Source: Sporomusa termitida
Lineage (GTDB): Bacteria > Bacillota > Negativicutes > Sporomusales > Sporomusaceae
Direction: 5' to 3'
Assembly: GCF_007641255.1 (NCBI RefSeq)
Contig: NZ_CP036259.1
Span: 3,036,001-3,100,000 of the forward strand
Length of the DNA: 64,000 nt
Below, in pieces: positions 44,113 to 53,281 of the stretch. Under the pieces are notes generated by a model. It ran no database searches. It saw nothing but the letters and a program-made list of their open reading frames with translations, and was not told the origin of the DNA. Position 1 is the first letter of the stretch. Each line of letters starts with the position of its first letter. Both the position numbers and the translations under genes were made by a program.

Positions 44113-45903
44113 GTGGCTATTCAACATGATTCCTTGTTTGCCAGACTATTTGCCTTTGCCGGGAGTTACCGGATCCTGCTGGTATTGTCCTGGCTGTTGT
44201 CAGGGGTTAGCTCCGTGCTGTCGCTTGGTCCTTTTCTCTGCCTATGGTTTGTCATCCGCGATCTGCTTAACGTGTTGCCGGATTTTACCCAGGCGGCGGA
44301 AATCGTTCGGTTTGGCTGGCTGGCCGTAGGCTTTGCCCTGGCCAGCATTGCTTTTTATTTTGCCGCGCTGCTGTGTTCCCATTTGGCCGCATTTCGCGTG
44401 GAAAAAAATATGCGGCAGGCGGCGATGCATACCCTGGTGAATTTGCCGCTGGGGTATTTTACGGCCAATGCCAGTGGCAAGCTGCGAAAAATTATTGATG
44501 ACAATGCCGGTTTAACCCATGCTTTCTTAGCCCATCAGTTGCCGGATTTGTCCGGCGCCGTCATTATGCCGCTGGCCATTTTGGCCGTTTTCTTGGTCTT
44601 TGACTGGCGCCTGGGCCTGGTTTGCCTGGTTCCGTCATTGTTCAGCCTGTTCTTCTTGCGGCAGATGATGGGCGGCACAAGCGCCGCCGCCATGAACAGC
44701 TATATGAGCGCCCTGGAAGAAATGAATACCGCTGCGGTGGAATATGTCAGAGGCATTCCGGTTGTAAAGACATTTCAGCAAACCGTTTACTCTTTTAAGA
44801 ATTTCCACGCAGCGATTACAAGCTACTGGAGGTTTGCTTCGGCTTTTGCCTTATCCTGCCGGGTCCCGCTGGTCGGCTTTATGATGACCATTAATGCGCC
44901 GTCCTTACTTTTAATCCCGGCCGGCCTATTGCTGATCTTAGCCGCCCCCGACTACAAAAGCTTCCTGTTGGATCTTATTTTTTACATGCTGTTTGTCCCC
45001 GTATGTGCCACCATGATGGGAAAAATCATGTATGTGGGCGAAAGCGTCATGGCGGCCAAGGAAGCAGTTGGCCGGATATATGCCATCACGCAGGCGAAAA
45101 CGCTTCCCGCCGGCAGCCGGGCCGGCGCCAGGAAAGATACCGGCATCTGGTTCGAAAATGTAACGTTTACCTATCCCGGCAATCCCCAGCCGGCTGTTGC
45201 CCAAGTCAGTTTTACTATTCCGCCGGGCAAGACCTACGCGCTGGTCGGTGCTTCCGGTGGGGGTAAAACCACGTTGGCCAGCCTGGTGCCGCGCTTTTGG
45301 GATGTAGATGAGGGCAGTGTAAAAATCGGCGGCATCGACGTCAGGGAGTTCCCGGAAGCGGACCTGATGCGGCAAATCGCCTTTGTTTTCCAAAATACCA
45401 GGCTCTTCAAAGCCAGTCTGCTGGATAATATCCGCGCCGCCAACCCGGAGGCCAGCCGGGAAGCCGCGCTGCGCGCGGCCCAGCTGGCCCAGTGCGATGA
45501 TATTCTGGCCAAGCTGCCGCAGGCCATAGATACGGTTGTGGGAACCGGCGGCGTTTATCTGTCAGGCGGGGAACAACAGCGGATTGCTTTGGCGAGGGCT
45601 ATCTTAAAAGATGCCCCCATTATCGTTTTGGATGAAGCGACCGCTTTTGCCGATCCCGAAAATGAGTATCAGATCCAGCAAGCCCTTAAACACCTGACAC
45701 AGGGCAAAACCGTACTGATGATCGCCCACCGCCTGTCTACGGTTAAAAATGTCGACTGCATTGTTGTGATGCAAAAGGGGGCAATAGTAGAGCAAGGTGC
45801 GCACGATCAATTACTGCAGCAGCAGGGTGTGTATGCCGGTATGTGGCGGGAATACCAGACAGCCATTGCCTGGAAGGTTGGGAGGATGGCAGAACATGCT
45901 TAA
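44113..45903 (+). CDS. ABC transporter, fused permease/ATPase (YbtP/IrtA-like), first half
   Basis: A 596-residue half-transporter: a six-helix exporter-type membrane domain (residues 1-320) and an ATPase domain with Walker A GASGGGKTTLAS, signature LSGGEQQR and Walker B IIVLDEATAFADPEN. The D-loop (AFAD instead of the usual SALD) is degenerate. The GTG at 44113 follows TAGGAGGG; the frame extends 33 codons further without a ribosome site. It overlaps the next ABC gene by eight bases, so the two form a heterodimer. With the PchR/YbtA-like regulator this fits siderophore import by exporter-fold proteins (YbtPQ, IrtAB). Confidence 0.88.
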   Translation: MAIQHDSLFARLFAFAGSYRILLVLSWLLSGVSSVLSLGPFLCLWFVIRDLLNVLPDFTQAAEIVRFGWLAVGFALASIAFYFAALLCSHLAAFRVEKNMRQAAMHTLVNLPLGYFTANASGKLRKIIDDNAGLTHAFLAHQLPDLSGAVIMPLAILAVFLVFDWRLGLVCLVPSLFSLFFLRQMMGGTSAAAMNSYMSALEEMNTAAVEYVRGIPVVKTFQQTVYSFKNFHAAITSYWRFASAFALSCRVPLVGFMMTINAPSLLLIPAGLLLILAAPDYKSFLLDLIFYMLFVPVCATMMGKIMYVGESVMAAKEAVGRIYAITQAKTLPAGSRAGARKDTGIWFENVTFTYPGNPQPAVAQVSFTIPPGKTYALVGASGGGKTTLASLVPRFWDVDEGSVKIGGIDVREFPEADLMRQIAFVFQNTRLFKASLLDNIRAANPEASREAALRAAQLAQCDDILAKLPQAIDTVVGTGGVYLSGGEQQRIALARAILKDAPIIVLDEATAFADPENEYQIQQALKHLTQGKTVLMIAHRLSTVKNVDCIVVMQKGAIVEQGAHDQLLQQQGVYAGMWREYQTAIAWKVGRMAEHA

Positions 45904-47638
45904 CTTTTTGCAAAGTAAATTTGCGCTTAGCGAAAAAGGGGCCCGGAATTTATGCAAAGGCAGTTTATACAGTGCGCTGGTAAATCTCAGCATGATGCTG
46001 CCTGCCGGCCTGTTTATCCTGCTGCTGGCCGAGCTGATGCCCCCCCTGACGGGGCTATATGCTCCGGCTCCCCAGCCCGTAACGTATGCGCTGCTTACAG
46101 CCGTCACGTTTCTGGTGTTATACCTTTGTCATTTTCTGCAGTATTCCAGTGTGTTCCTGGCCACCTATGAAGAAAGCGCCGCCAGAAGAATTGCTCTGGC
46201 CGAGAAGCTTCGTCAGCTTCCCTTATCTTTTTTCGGCCAAAGAGACCTGGCAGACCTAACGAATACGCTCATGGGCGACTGCACAACGCTGGAACATGCT
46301 TTTTCCCATGCCATGCCCCAGTTGTTGGGGGCCATCCTTTCCACACTGCTGATTACTGCCGGCCTGCTTTATGCCGACTGGCGGCTGGGCCTGGCCGTGG
46401 TATGGGTTATTCCTGCCGCCTTGCTGTTGATTGTCGGCTCAAAATATATCCAGAACAAGGCAGAACTTGCCCATTATCAAGCCAAAAGAATTTGCGCCGA
46501 CGGGATTCAGGAGTGTCTGGAAACCATCCAGGACATAAAAGCCTGCAGTATGAAGGAACGTTATCTGGCGGACTTGGACAGAAAACTTGATACAGCCGAG
46601 CAGGCGCAAATCCGTTCCGAACTGATTACAGGAACCCTCGTAACCAGTGCCCAGGCCGTACTGCGGCTTGGTTTGGCCTCAGTGGTGCTGGTAGGCGGCG
46701 CTTTACTAACGGCCGGAAAAACCGACTTGCTGACCTACCTGATTTTTTTGATTGCGGCCTCAAGATTATACGATCCCCTGTCCGGAACACTGGCCAATAT
46801 TGCCGAGATTTTCATGGTGGAGATTCCCTTAAAGAGAATGCAGGCAATGAAAGCCCAGCCCGTCCAGAGTGGTGAAAAACAGTGTACCCTGCCGGGCTGC
46901 GACATCGCCTTTACCCGGGTCGCATTTTCCTATCATACCGGCGAGCCGGTTTTAAAAGATGTTTCTTTCGTAGCCAGACAAGGGGAAGTAACCGCGCTGA
47001 TAGGACCCTCCGGCGGCGGCAAAAGCACGGCCGCCAAACTGGCGGCCCGGTTTTGGGATGCAACAGCCGGCAAGATTACGCTGGGAGGCCGGGATATAAC
47101 GACAATCGATCCGGAAACCCTGCTACAAAATTACGCCATTGTTTTTCAGGATGTCGTTTTATTTAATGACACGGTCCTGGAAAACATCCGCCTGGGAAGG
47201 ATGTCCGCCACCGATGAAGAAGTGAAAGCGGCGGCCAGGCTGGCTATGTGCGATGAGTTTACAGCGCGCCTGCCGCGGGGCTATCATACGGTCATTGGCG
47301 AGAATGGCTCGCTATTATCAGGCGGGGAACGGCAGCGTGTTGCGATCGCCCGGGCGATTCTGAAAAACGCGCCCGTCATTTTATTAGATGAAGCTACCGC
47401 TTCGTTGGATGTGGAAAACGAAACAAAAATTCAGGCCGCTTTGACAGAACTCATTAAAGATAAAACGGTTTTGGTTATTGCCCACCGGCTGCGGACTGTT
47501 GCCAATGCGGATAAAATCGTTGTTTTGGCCGACGGCTATGTTGCCCAGCAGGGAAAACCGGACGAGCTGTTACAACAAGCTGGCTTATATCGTCATATGG
47601 TTGAGCTTCAGCAGCAAAGTCTGGACTGGACCTTATAA
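45896..47638 (+). CDS. ABC transporter, fused permease/ATPase (YbtQ/IrtB-like), second half
   Basis: A 580-residue partner with the same layout: membrane domain, Walker A GPSGGGKSTAAK, signature LSGGERQR, Walker B VILLDEATASLDVEN. Translation starts at the ATG at 45896 inside the end of the first gene, behind GGGAGG. The D-loop here is standard. The pair probably carries iron-siderophores, though drug or peptide export cannot be excluded. Confidence 0.88.
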   Translation: MLNFLQSKFALSEKGARNLCKGSLYSALVNLSMMLPAGLFILLLAELMPPLTGLYAPAPQPVTYALLTAVTFLVLYLCHFLQYSSVFLATYEESAARRIALAEKLRQLPLSFFGQRDLADLTNTLMGDCTTLEHAFSHAMPQLLGAILSTLLITAGLLYADWRLGLAVVWVIPAALLLIVGSKYIQNKAELAHYQAKRICADGIQECLETIQDIKACSMKERYLADLDRKLDTAEQAQIRSELITGTLVTSAQAVLRLGLASVVLVGGALLTAGKTDLLTYLIFLIAASRLYDPLSGTLANIAEIFMVEIPLKRMQAMKAQPVQSGEKQCTLPGCDIAFTRVAFSYHTGEPVLKDVSFVARQGEVTALIGPSGGGKSTAAKLAARFWDATAGKITLGGRDITTIDPETLLQNYAIVFQDVVLFNDTVLENIRLGRMSATDEEVKAAARLAMCDEFTARLPRGYHTVIGENGSLLSGGERQRVAIARAILKNAPVILLDEATASLDVENETKIQAALTELIKDKTVLVIAHRLRTVANADKIVVLADGYVAQQGKPDELLQQAGLYRHMVELQQQSLDWTL

Positions 47639-47982
47639 GAGCCAGGCCTCAAACACTCGCAGCGGTCGCCGAAACTAAAGGGCCGATTATAGCTTTGACA
47701 AGCCACTCACCCTGTCGTTTTAATGCAGCCCTGCGGGATACGCTTAGTCCCGCAGGGGACTGCCTATCTTTGGGGTGTGCCGGGTTATAACACTTCCAGG
47801 CCCGGCAAATAGCTTTGGCTATTTGCCGGGCCTGCCGCGCGACACCTGGCTGACATCCGGTTTCAGTATCGCTTGTTCCGGCGTATCTGGTTTGGAACGC
47901 CTGCTTACAGTTATAATGCGAGTGACGAGCAGCCAGTTGTTGTGGTAAAGTAAAGAAAACAAATAAGGGGAGGCCCGCTTAT
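47639..47982. other. gap with two strong hairpins
   Basis: CCCTGCGGGA (47729-47738) pairs with TCCCGCAGGG (47748-47757). AGGCCCGGCAAATAGC (47798-47813) pairs exactly with its inverse (47818-47833) around TTTG. Neither has a U-tract. They may end the ABC operon or be repeat elements. No gene is seen. Confidence 0.55.
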
Positions 47983-48426
47983 ATGAATCGCATCAATCTT
48001 ATATGTCTTGGCGTTAGGAATATGGAAAAATCCTTGCAGTTTTATAAAGATATAGGCTTTAAGACATACGAAAAAAACAGCAATCCGCCAATTGTTTTCT
48101 TTGACAATCAGGGAACTAAATTGGAATTATACCCCATTGCCGGTTTAGCTAGTGACATCAATGAAAAAAATCCACCGCCCCTTACTTTAGGCGGATTTTG
48201 TGGAATCACCCTGGCGATCAACCTGAAATCCGCAGCTGAGGTTGATCAGCTTATGGAGACCGTTGCAGCCGCTGACGGTATAATTGCTAAGAAACCCGCA
48301 AAGTTTTTTTGGGGTGGCTATAGCGGATATTTTCAAGATCCTGACGGCTACTACTGGGAAGTCGCTTATAGTGCTGATTGGCAGTTTGACCACAACGATA
48401 TGCTGGTGATAGACGAAAACAATTAG
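47983..48426 (+). CDS. VOC family (glyoxalase/bleomycin-resistance-like) protein
   Basis: A 147-residue vicinal-oxygen-chelate protein made of two beta-alpha-beta-beta-beta modules. MNRINLICLGVRNMEKSLQF opens it and YFQDPDGYYWEVAYS is the C-terminal metal-ligand segment (Glu). Such proteins bind antibiotics or isomerise small metabolites; the function here is unknown. AAGGGGAGG precedes the ATG. It is convergent with the PadR gene, with stops overlapping by four bases. Confidence 0.88.
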   Translation: MNRINLICLGVRNMEKSLQFYKDIGFKTYEKNSNPPIVFFDNQGTKLELYPIAGLASDINEKNPPPLTLGGFCGITLAINLKSAAEVDQLMETVAAADGIIAKKPAKFFWGGYSGYFQDPDGYYWEVAYSADWQFDHNDMLVIDENN

Positions 48427-48812
48427 TGTGCCTGTAGCCGGTCTCTGGCAAAATCCAAAAACAAGCCTATCGAATGTCTATAATCCTCTAGTGTGTTTAT
48501 CCAGGTTTTAAGACATTCCAAACCATCATCAGTTATTCGATATAGCCTTTTGGCCGGCCCTGAATTTGACAAATCCCACACGGCAGTTACATACCCGTCC
48601 TGCTCCATTTGTTTTAAGCACCGGTAAACGCCTGAGGGGTCAGGCTTTTTGCCTTGAAACATACAAATATCCTGAAGTTTTTGCACGATGCTATAGCCGT
48701 GCAGTTCCGCATCTGTTAACAGCGTGAGAGTAGCCGGATGGATTAATTTTTCCAGATTCGCTCCCGTGCACGGACAATCATTGAATTTTTTCCTGATACT
48801 AAATTTACGCAT
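48423..48812 (-). CDS. PadR family transcriptional regulator
   Basis: A 129-residue winged-helix protein. LTDAELHGYSIVQKLQDI and PDPSGVYRCLKQMEQDGYV are the PadR DNA-binding core, followed by a short dimerisation helix (small, Vtr-type length). A cysteine-containing N-terminal extension (FNDCPCTGANLEKLIHP) is unusual and could bind a metal or metalloid. The CobW-type gene follows upstream on the same strand (26 bases away). Confidence 0.87.
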   Translation of the reverse strand: MRKFSIRKKFNDCPCTGANLEKLIHPATLTLLTDAELHGYSIVQKLQDICMFQGKKPDPSGVYRCLKQMEQDGYVTAVWDLSNSGPAKRLYRITDDGLECLKTWINTLEDYRHSIGLFLDFARDRLQAH

Positions 48813-48838
48813 TCTCGTTATACCTCTTAAAACCTGAT

Positions 48839-49942
48839 TTATTCAGCAACTTGAGCTATGATTTGATTGTAACGGTAAGTCGGCTTAGGATGTCCTGGCT
48901 TTAAGCATTTTAATGCGGCGAATTCTGCAATTACAGCACTCCCGCCGGCTTTGGAAATTTCCTCTAAAACAATAGCTTGCAGTGATTCCGGCTCCATCTG
49001 GGCCCGGGCGTTCAGCGTCATTGTCGCGGCTTGTCCTACGCCGGCAGAGCCACGCACAGTTATCAGGTTATCAGGGCCTGTAATGTTGCCAAGCACGAAA
49101 CCGCTGCCTGTTTTCACAAGCAATTTCACATGACCGACCGCAGCCGGCAGCTCGGCCAAGCGTTGTTGCAAGGCATTCAGTAATTGATTGGCATAACTAT
49201 CCCAGTCCGCGGATTGGTGTTGCAGGTGGACAGTGGTGTTGAGCCAGCCGAGAACAGCCTCGCCTTCGGCGTAAATATCATAGTCTACCTCAGCCAGGCG
49301 CTTCCCGGCGGCAGCAGACTGCAGCACATCGTTCAACCAGTTTTCCAGGCCGTCCCCGCTTTTGGCACTGATGACATAGACTTTAGCCCATGGCCATTCT
49401 GCAGCGGTGCGTTTTTGCAAGGCTGCGGCTGTTGCCGGACTTAACCGGTCTGCCTTATTGATAATAATAAAATCCGCCTCTTCCAGCTGTTTCCGGAGAA
49501 TATAAACCGCACTCGGATGCAGTCCTGCCACTCTCCCGTCAAGAAGATGAATTAGCTGTTGAGGATCGACAAGCACAGACAGCGGCGCAACCCGTAATGT
49601 ATCGGCAAACTTATCTTTCAGCGGCTGCAAGATGGTCGCGGACAGATCGGTACAACTGCCAACCGGTTCGGCAATAATAACATCTACCGCCTCTTTTTCA
49701 GTAATATAGGCAATCGCTGCGGTGAAGCCCGGAAAGTTGCAGCAAAAGCAGCTCCCGCTTACTTCTGAAACCAGCGCGTTTGTATATTCAAGCAATACGG
49801 TGTCTACCAATTCGGCTGCCTGATCATTGGTAATCAAGCCGACTTGTTTGCCGGCCTGGCTGAGTCTGCAGGCGGCCTCTCCTAATAGTGTTGTTTTACC
49901 GGCGCCAAGGAATCCGCCCACTAAAATGAGCTTTGTTTTCAT
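48839..49942 (-). CDS. CobW/COG0523 family GTPase
   Basis: A 367-residue G3E-family GTPase. Walker A is VGGFLGAGKTTLLG, the metal-binding CxCC motif is in SGSCFCCNFPG, and NKAD gives guanine specificity. Such proteins hand metals (Co, Zn, Ni) to enzymes. Its C-terminal half lacks the usual zinc-type CobW_C match that I can recognise. The ATG at 49942 was chosen for the spacing from AAGG. It is on the same strand as aquaporin and ArsM genes. Confidence 0.87.
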   Translation of the reverse strand: MKTKLILVGGFLGAGKTTLLGEAACRLSQAGKQVGLITNDQAAELVDTVLLEYTNALVSEVSGSCFCCNFPGFTAAIAYITEKEAVDVIIAEPVGSCTDLSATILQPLKDKFADTLRVAPLSVLVDPQQLIHLLDGRVAGLHPSAVYILRKQLEEADFIIINKADRLSPATAAALQKRTAAEWPWAKVYVISAKSGDGLENWLNDVLQSAAAGKRLAEVDYDIYAEGEAVLGWLNTTVHLQHQSADWDSYANQLLNALQQRLAELPAAVGHVKLLVKTGSGFVLGNITGPDNLITVRGSAGVGQAATMTLNARAQMEPESLQAIVLEEISKAGGSAVIAEFAALKCLKPGHPKPTYRYNQIIAQVAE

Positions 49943-49983
49943 AAAAATTCGCCTTCCCTTCATTTATTTAATCTTAATCCTGC

Positions 49984-50790
49984 CTAGCTGCATTGGCATG
50001 CTGATTTTTTCATGAGCGGCTCCAATACCCGGGTGAAAAGCAGCCCGGCCGCAAGCGCCCCAATGATGGGCGCAAGGATGTACACAAAGAAGAAGCCGCC
50101 GGCTTGGTCAGGAAAGGCCGCATTTCCCCAGCCAAAGATCCAGGCCACCATACGGGGCCCGAAATCACGGGCGGGATTTAACCCGGCCTGTGTTAGTGGT
50201 GCGACTAAGCAAATAACAGAACTCACCGATAAGCCAATAAATAAAGGCGCTACATTGTCATCAGGCCGGCCAAGATTGCAGCCTTCCGTAAGCGAAAATA
50301 TCATAAGCACCAGCAAAAAAGTTCCAATAGCTTCGGCCCCGATGGCCAACGGCATGGAGATGACGGTTTCGCTGCCGGGCAGCTGATAATATTCGCCAAA
50401 CATTTTCGCTACTTTCATAGATTCCGGCGTACCGCGCACGATCTGCTGCGCCGTCTCAAAGGCTACAATAAAGGGATTGAACAAAAAGTACAAAATGAGT
50501 CCGGCAAAAAACGCCCCTATAAACTGGGCAATAAGATAGACCGGCATTTTTTTCAGCCCCATCCTTTTACTGGCCACCATGGCGACAGTAACTGCAGGAT
50601 TAAGGTGGGCGCAAGATAAGTTCCTGGTGGCATAAATAGCCAGGCTAACGCCGACACCCCAAATCAATGCGATTTGCAATAAGCCGCTGTGAGAATTGAA
50701 GAGGACCGACACCGCAACAGAACCGCACCCAAACAGAACCAGCAAAAAGGTTCCTAAAAATTCACCAATAAAATCACGCGAATATTCCAC
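49984..50790 (-). CDS. aquaporin/glycerol facilitator (MIP family)
   Basis: A 268-residue channel with six helices and both pore motifs, HLNPAVTVAMV and GLNPARDFGPR. The aspartate after the second NPA points to a glycerol-facilitator-like pore that passes small neutral solutes. It is on the same strand as a probable arsenite methyltransferase (112 bases upstream), so leakage or export of arsenite (As(OH)3) or methylated arsenicals is a reasonable guess. The GTG start follows GTAGGAG. Confidence 0.9.
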   Translation of the reverse strand: MEYSRDFIGEFLGTFLLVLFGCGSVAVSVLFNSHSGLLQIALIWGVGVSLAIYATRNLSCAHLNPAVTVAMVASKRMGLKKMPVYLIAQFIGAFFAGLILYFLFNPFIVAFETAQQIVRGTPESMKVAKMFGEYYQLPGSETVISMPLAIGAEAIGTFLLVLMIFSLTEGCNLGRPDDNVAPLFIGLSVSSVICLVAPLTQAGLNPARDFGPRMVAWIFGWGNAAFPDQAGGFFFVYILAPIIGALAAGLLFTRVLEPLMKKSACQCS

Positions 50791-50902
50791 AACCTATCAT
50801 CTCCTACACATCTTTTCATTGCGTGCTTACATCAACAATATTGTCTGCCGACAGATTCCTAACAGACGGGGTTAACTTTTTAAGCCGTCATCGCCTGTCC
50901 TG

Positions 50903-51874
50903 TTAGCAGCAAGTCCCGCGGGGACCGTTGTAATGGTATGTCGGCGCCGTCACAACCATATCACGGCGGTTTAGCTTACGAAAATAAGCTGCGGTTTTTT
51001 GACACACCGGCTGAGGAATGTCACGCGGAATAATGAAGCCCTCTTCATCTCGTAAACGCTCTTTGCCAAAATAGATAAGGGTTTCCCCGGCGAATACCCG
51101 GGCGCCGCCGGCAGGTACAGGAACTTTATAGGCAACAATATCAACTGATTCTAAAAAAATATGCTCGGCCAGTCCATACCGTTCTCTAGCCAGCACCCGG
51201 AAGGGCCGCCGCTGTCTTATCTCTATGGTGCCAAAGCCAGCCCCGATAACCTGATCCAGATATTCCTGATAACGCAAAGCCCCCGCAAGACACATTGCCC
51301 GCAGCCGTTCATCTTGCCGCAATTTCTCAGGCATCGGGTTATTCGTAATAGGATCCGATATATAGAGTCTGCCACCAGGCTTTAAGACACGGTGCATTTC
51401 CGCCAGGGCTTTCGTAAAATCAGCTTCTTCGAAGATGTTAAACAGGCAGTTCTGGGCGGCAACATCCACGCTGCACTCTGCAACAGGCAGACTAAGAGCA
51501 TCACCTTGGACCAATTCAATGAAATCCTGCTGGAACCACTCATTCATTTTTGCCGCCAGGTTAAAATTTTCCCTGGCTTTCTCCAGCATTTCCGGAACTT
51601 TATCCACGGCAATAACGGCCTGGGGCCGCCGGGTAAAATAGGCAAATTCCAGTGCCTCTAAGCCTCCGCCCACACCGATGTAGAGAATAGTTTCTTCTGG
51701 GCGCAAATCGCCAAAATGGACGGTTGTACCACAACCATAATTCATTGCCTGCATGATGCCGGGAATAGTCAACCCCGGCAAAAACCGGTCCTGGCTGCTA
51801 ACACAACATAAACCAGACTGAGGTGTTAACGCCGCCTTTTTGTACACCTCTTGTGCAGTATCCAAATACCCCAT
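50903..51874 (-). CDS. arsenosugar-type arsenite methyltransferase (ArsM-like)
   Basis: A 323-residue SAM-dependent methyltransferase. YIGVGGGLEALEFAYF is the SAM loop, and cysteines that can hold As(III) lie in SGLCCVSS, NYGCGTT, AQNCLFNIF and the terminal GTCC. The layout (opening YLDTAQEVYKKAA, middle DERLRAMCLAGAL, end YHYNGPRGTCC) fits the ArsM type linked to arsenosugar biosynthesis. No ArsS radical-SAM gene is visible here. It heads a minus-strand group with aquaporin and CobW genes. GGAGGG precedes the ATG. Confidence 0.85.
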   Translation of the reverse strand: MGYLDTAQEVYKKAALTPQSGLCCVSSQDRFLPGLTIPGIMQAMNYGCGTTVHFGDLRPEETILYIGVGGGLEALEFAYFTRRPQAVIAVDKVPEMLEKARENFNLAAKMNEWFQQDFIELVQGDALSLPVAECSVDVAAQNCLFNIFEEADFTKALAEMHRVLKPGGRLYISDPITNNPMPEKLRQDERLRAMCLAGALRYQEYLDQVIGAGFGTIEIRQRRPFRVLARERYGLAEHIFLESVDIVAYKVPVPAGGARVFAGETLIYFGKERLRDEEGFIIPRDIPQPVCQKTAAYFRKLNRRDMVVTAPTYHYNGPRGTCC

Positions 51875-52252
51875 ATATCACCCTCCATTCATTAGGCTTT
51901 ATGATTACTATAGGACTAATACTAATATTAGACTTTTGCAATTATTGTGCCAAAACCAAACTTCCCCTTTTACCCCGGCTTTACATGCTAAAAATCAGCA
52001 TTATTCGCGCTTGGGGGAGATCACTGCGGCTTATCGGACAACCACCGAATGCAACCAGGCAGGTACAGGTGTGTAGCGGACTGTCACATCTTTGGTACAC
52101 TTTGATACAGTTGTTTACATTCCGGGAAAAAGTCGGCAATATCGGGCTATTGTTGACAAATAGTTGTCAATATCTGTGATAATAACCAAGGCTGCCGGTA
52201 TCACCGGCAGCCTTCCTGTAAACAGAACAACGATCTCAATTCCCCCAACTGT
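51875..52252. other. gap with a promoter-like dyad and a hairpin
   Basis: A plus-strand TTGACA-N18-GATAAT lies at 52154-52183, overlapping the palindrome TTGACAAATAGTTGTCAA. It is followed at once by the hairpin AAGGCTGCCGGT / ACCGGCAGCCTT (52188-52199, 52203-52214). On the minus strand the hairpin ends the SDR pseudogene. No gene is seen. Confidence 0.45.
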
Positions 52253-52686
52253 TTATTCCTTACTGAGCAAAACAGGCGCGTTGACATTGACAGCAAAATG
52301 CCGGTTGATGACGGCCGCTGTTGTGGATAAAATTGTGTCAGGCAATTCGCAGTGAGCGGCATTGTTAATCAGGATATCCACCTGGCCGCAAACAGCTTCC
52401 GCATAGTCCAACAGCTGTTTATGCGCCCCGTCCAGACTTAGGTCGGCCGCATACATTCCGGCTGTTTTGCCGTTCTGTTCGATCTCTGCCTGCACCCGCA
52501 AAGCCGCGTCTCTGTTACTTGCCTTTGTGTAGTCAGTTTCGACCCCGCCATGAATTTTCTCATCCCGCTCCAGATAGTGGATGAGAACCTTACAGCCTTC
52601 CTGTGCCAGTGATTTTGCGATTTGCGCGCCGATGCCGGCACTGCGCCGGTTACAACCGCAGTCTTGTTTGCCAACCCCAGGTTCAT
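52253..52686 (-). pseudogene. short-chain dehydrogenase (SDR) pseudogene
   Basis: The ATG at 52686 (MNLGLANKTAVVTG) follows TTAAGGAGG. After about 15 codons one base is missing (near 52645). In the neighbouring frame the protein continues SAGIGAQIAKSLAQEGCKV, completing the TGxxxGIG cofactor motif, then VDILINNAA, the NAG/NNAA strand. The frame stops at 52253 after roughly 145 codons, before the catalytic YxxxK. Both the frameshift and the missing C-terminal 100 residues make it inactive. It lies behind copy B of the structured leader RNA. Confidence 0.82.
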
Positions 52687-52734
52687 AAAATACCGCCTCC
52701 TTAAGATTTTAAATTTTTATGAAATGCTGGTAAT

Positions 52735-53035
52735 AAAAAAAGCCGGCAAAAAGCATACAGCACCTGATAGATGCAGAACGCTTCCCGCGGGCAACATCCG
52801 GATTATAGTAAAAAAGCGCAGCAAGCACACCTTGCCGCACATAATAATTTAGAAAGTGAAGCCGTCTGTCAGGTATGTTTATCAAAAGGGCAGCCCCAAA
52901 AAGAGTATTCCCTAACAAACTGCGCCTTTTGCAACTTTATTCAGTTGCTTGCCACCATAACAGACGAAACAAACATCAAAATCACACCTTTACCATTTAT
53001 AGTACTACTATACTGTTATTTTCAGCGACTGTCAA
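52735..53035 (-). ncRNA. structured leader RNA, copy B, before the SDR pseudogene
   Basis: The promoter TTGACA (53035-53030), 17 bases, TATAGT (53012-53007) has the same boxes and spacing as copy A. The RNA keeps GTCTGTTA/TGACAGAC, CAACT/AGTTG and CAAAAGG-GCAG/CTGC-CCTTTTG, so the pair A-T of copy A is G-C here. The hairpin GCAAG/CTTGC and the block GAAGCGTTCTGCA are unchanged. It ends at GCCGGC followed by seven T residues (52741-52735), 49 bases before the ATG. The controlled gene is now broken. Confidence 0.7.
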
Positions 53036-53281
53036 ACAACACAGGCTGCACATAAACAGTTTATTGTGGGCTGCATCCTACCGGCAACTCAAAAAATCCT
53101 GCTTTCAGATAAGGTGGATAATTACCGTCATTATCACTTAGATTGCTTTTGCAACAGTTCGTTTCCCGCTTATGGTTATTGTTTTATACGAATTGGGGAA
53201 CTATAACGAAAAAAGGCCAGTTGTCTCTATGCCATCGATGTTTTTTCGAATGGAAAATAACTAATAAAAGAGGTTTGTAAA

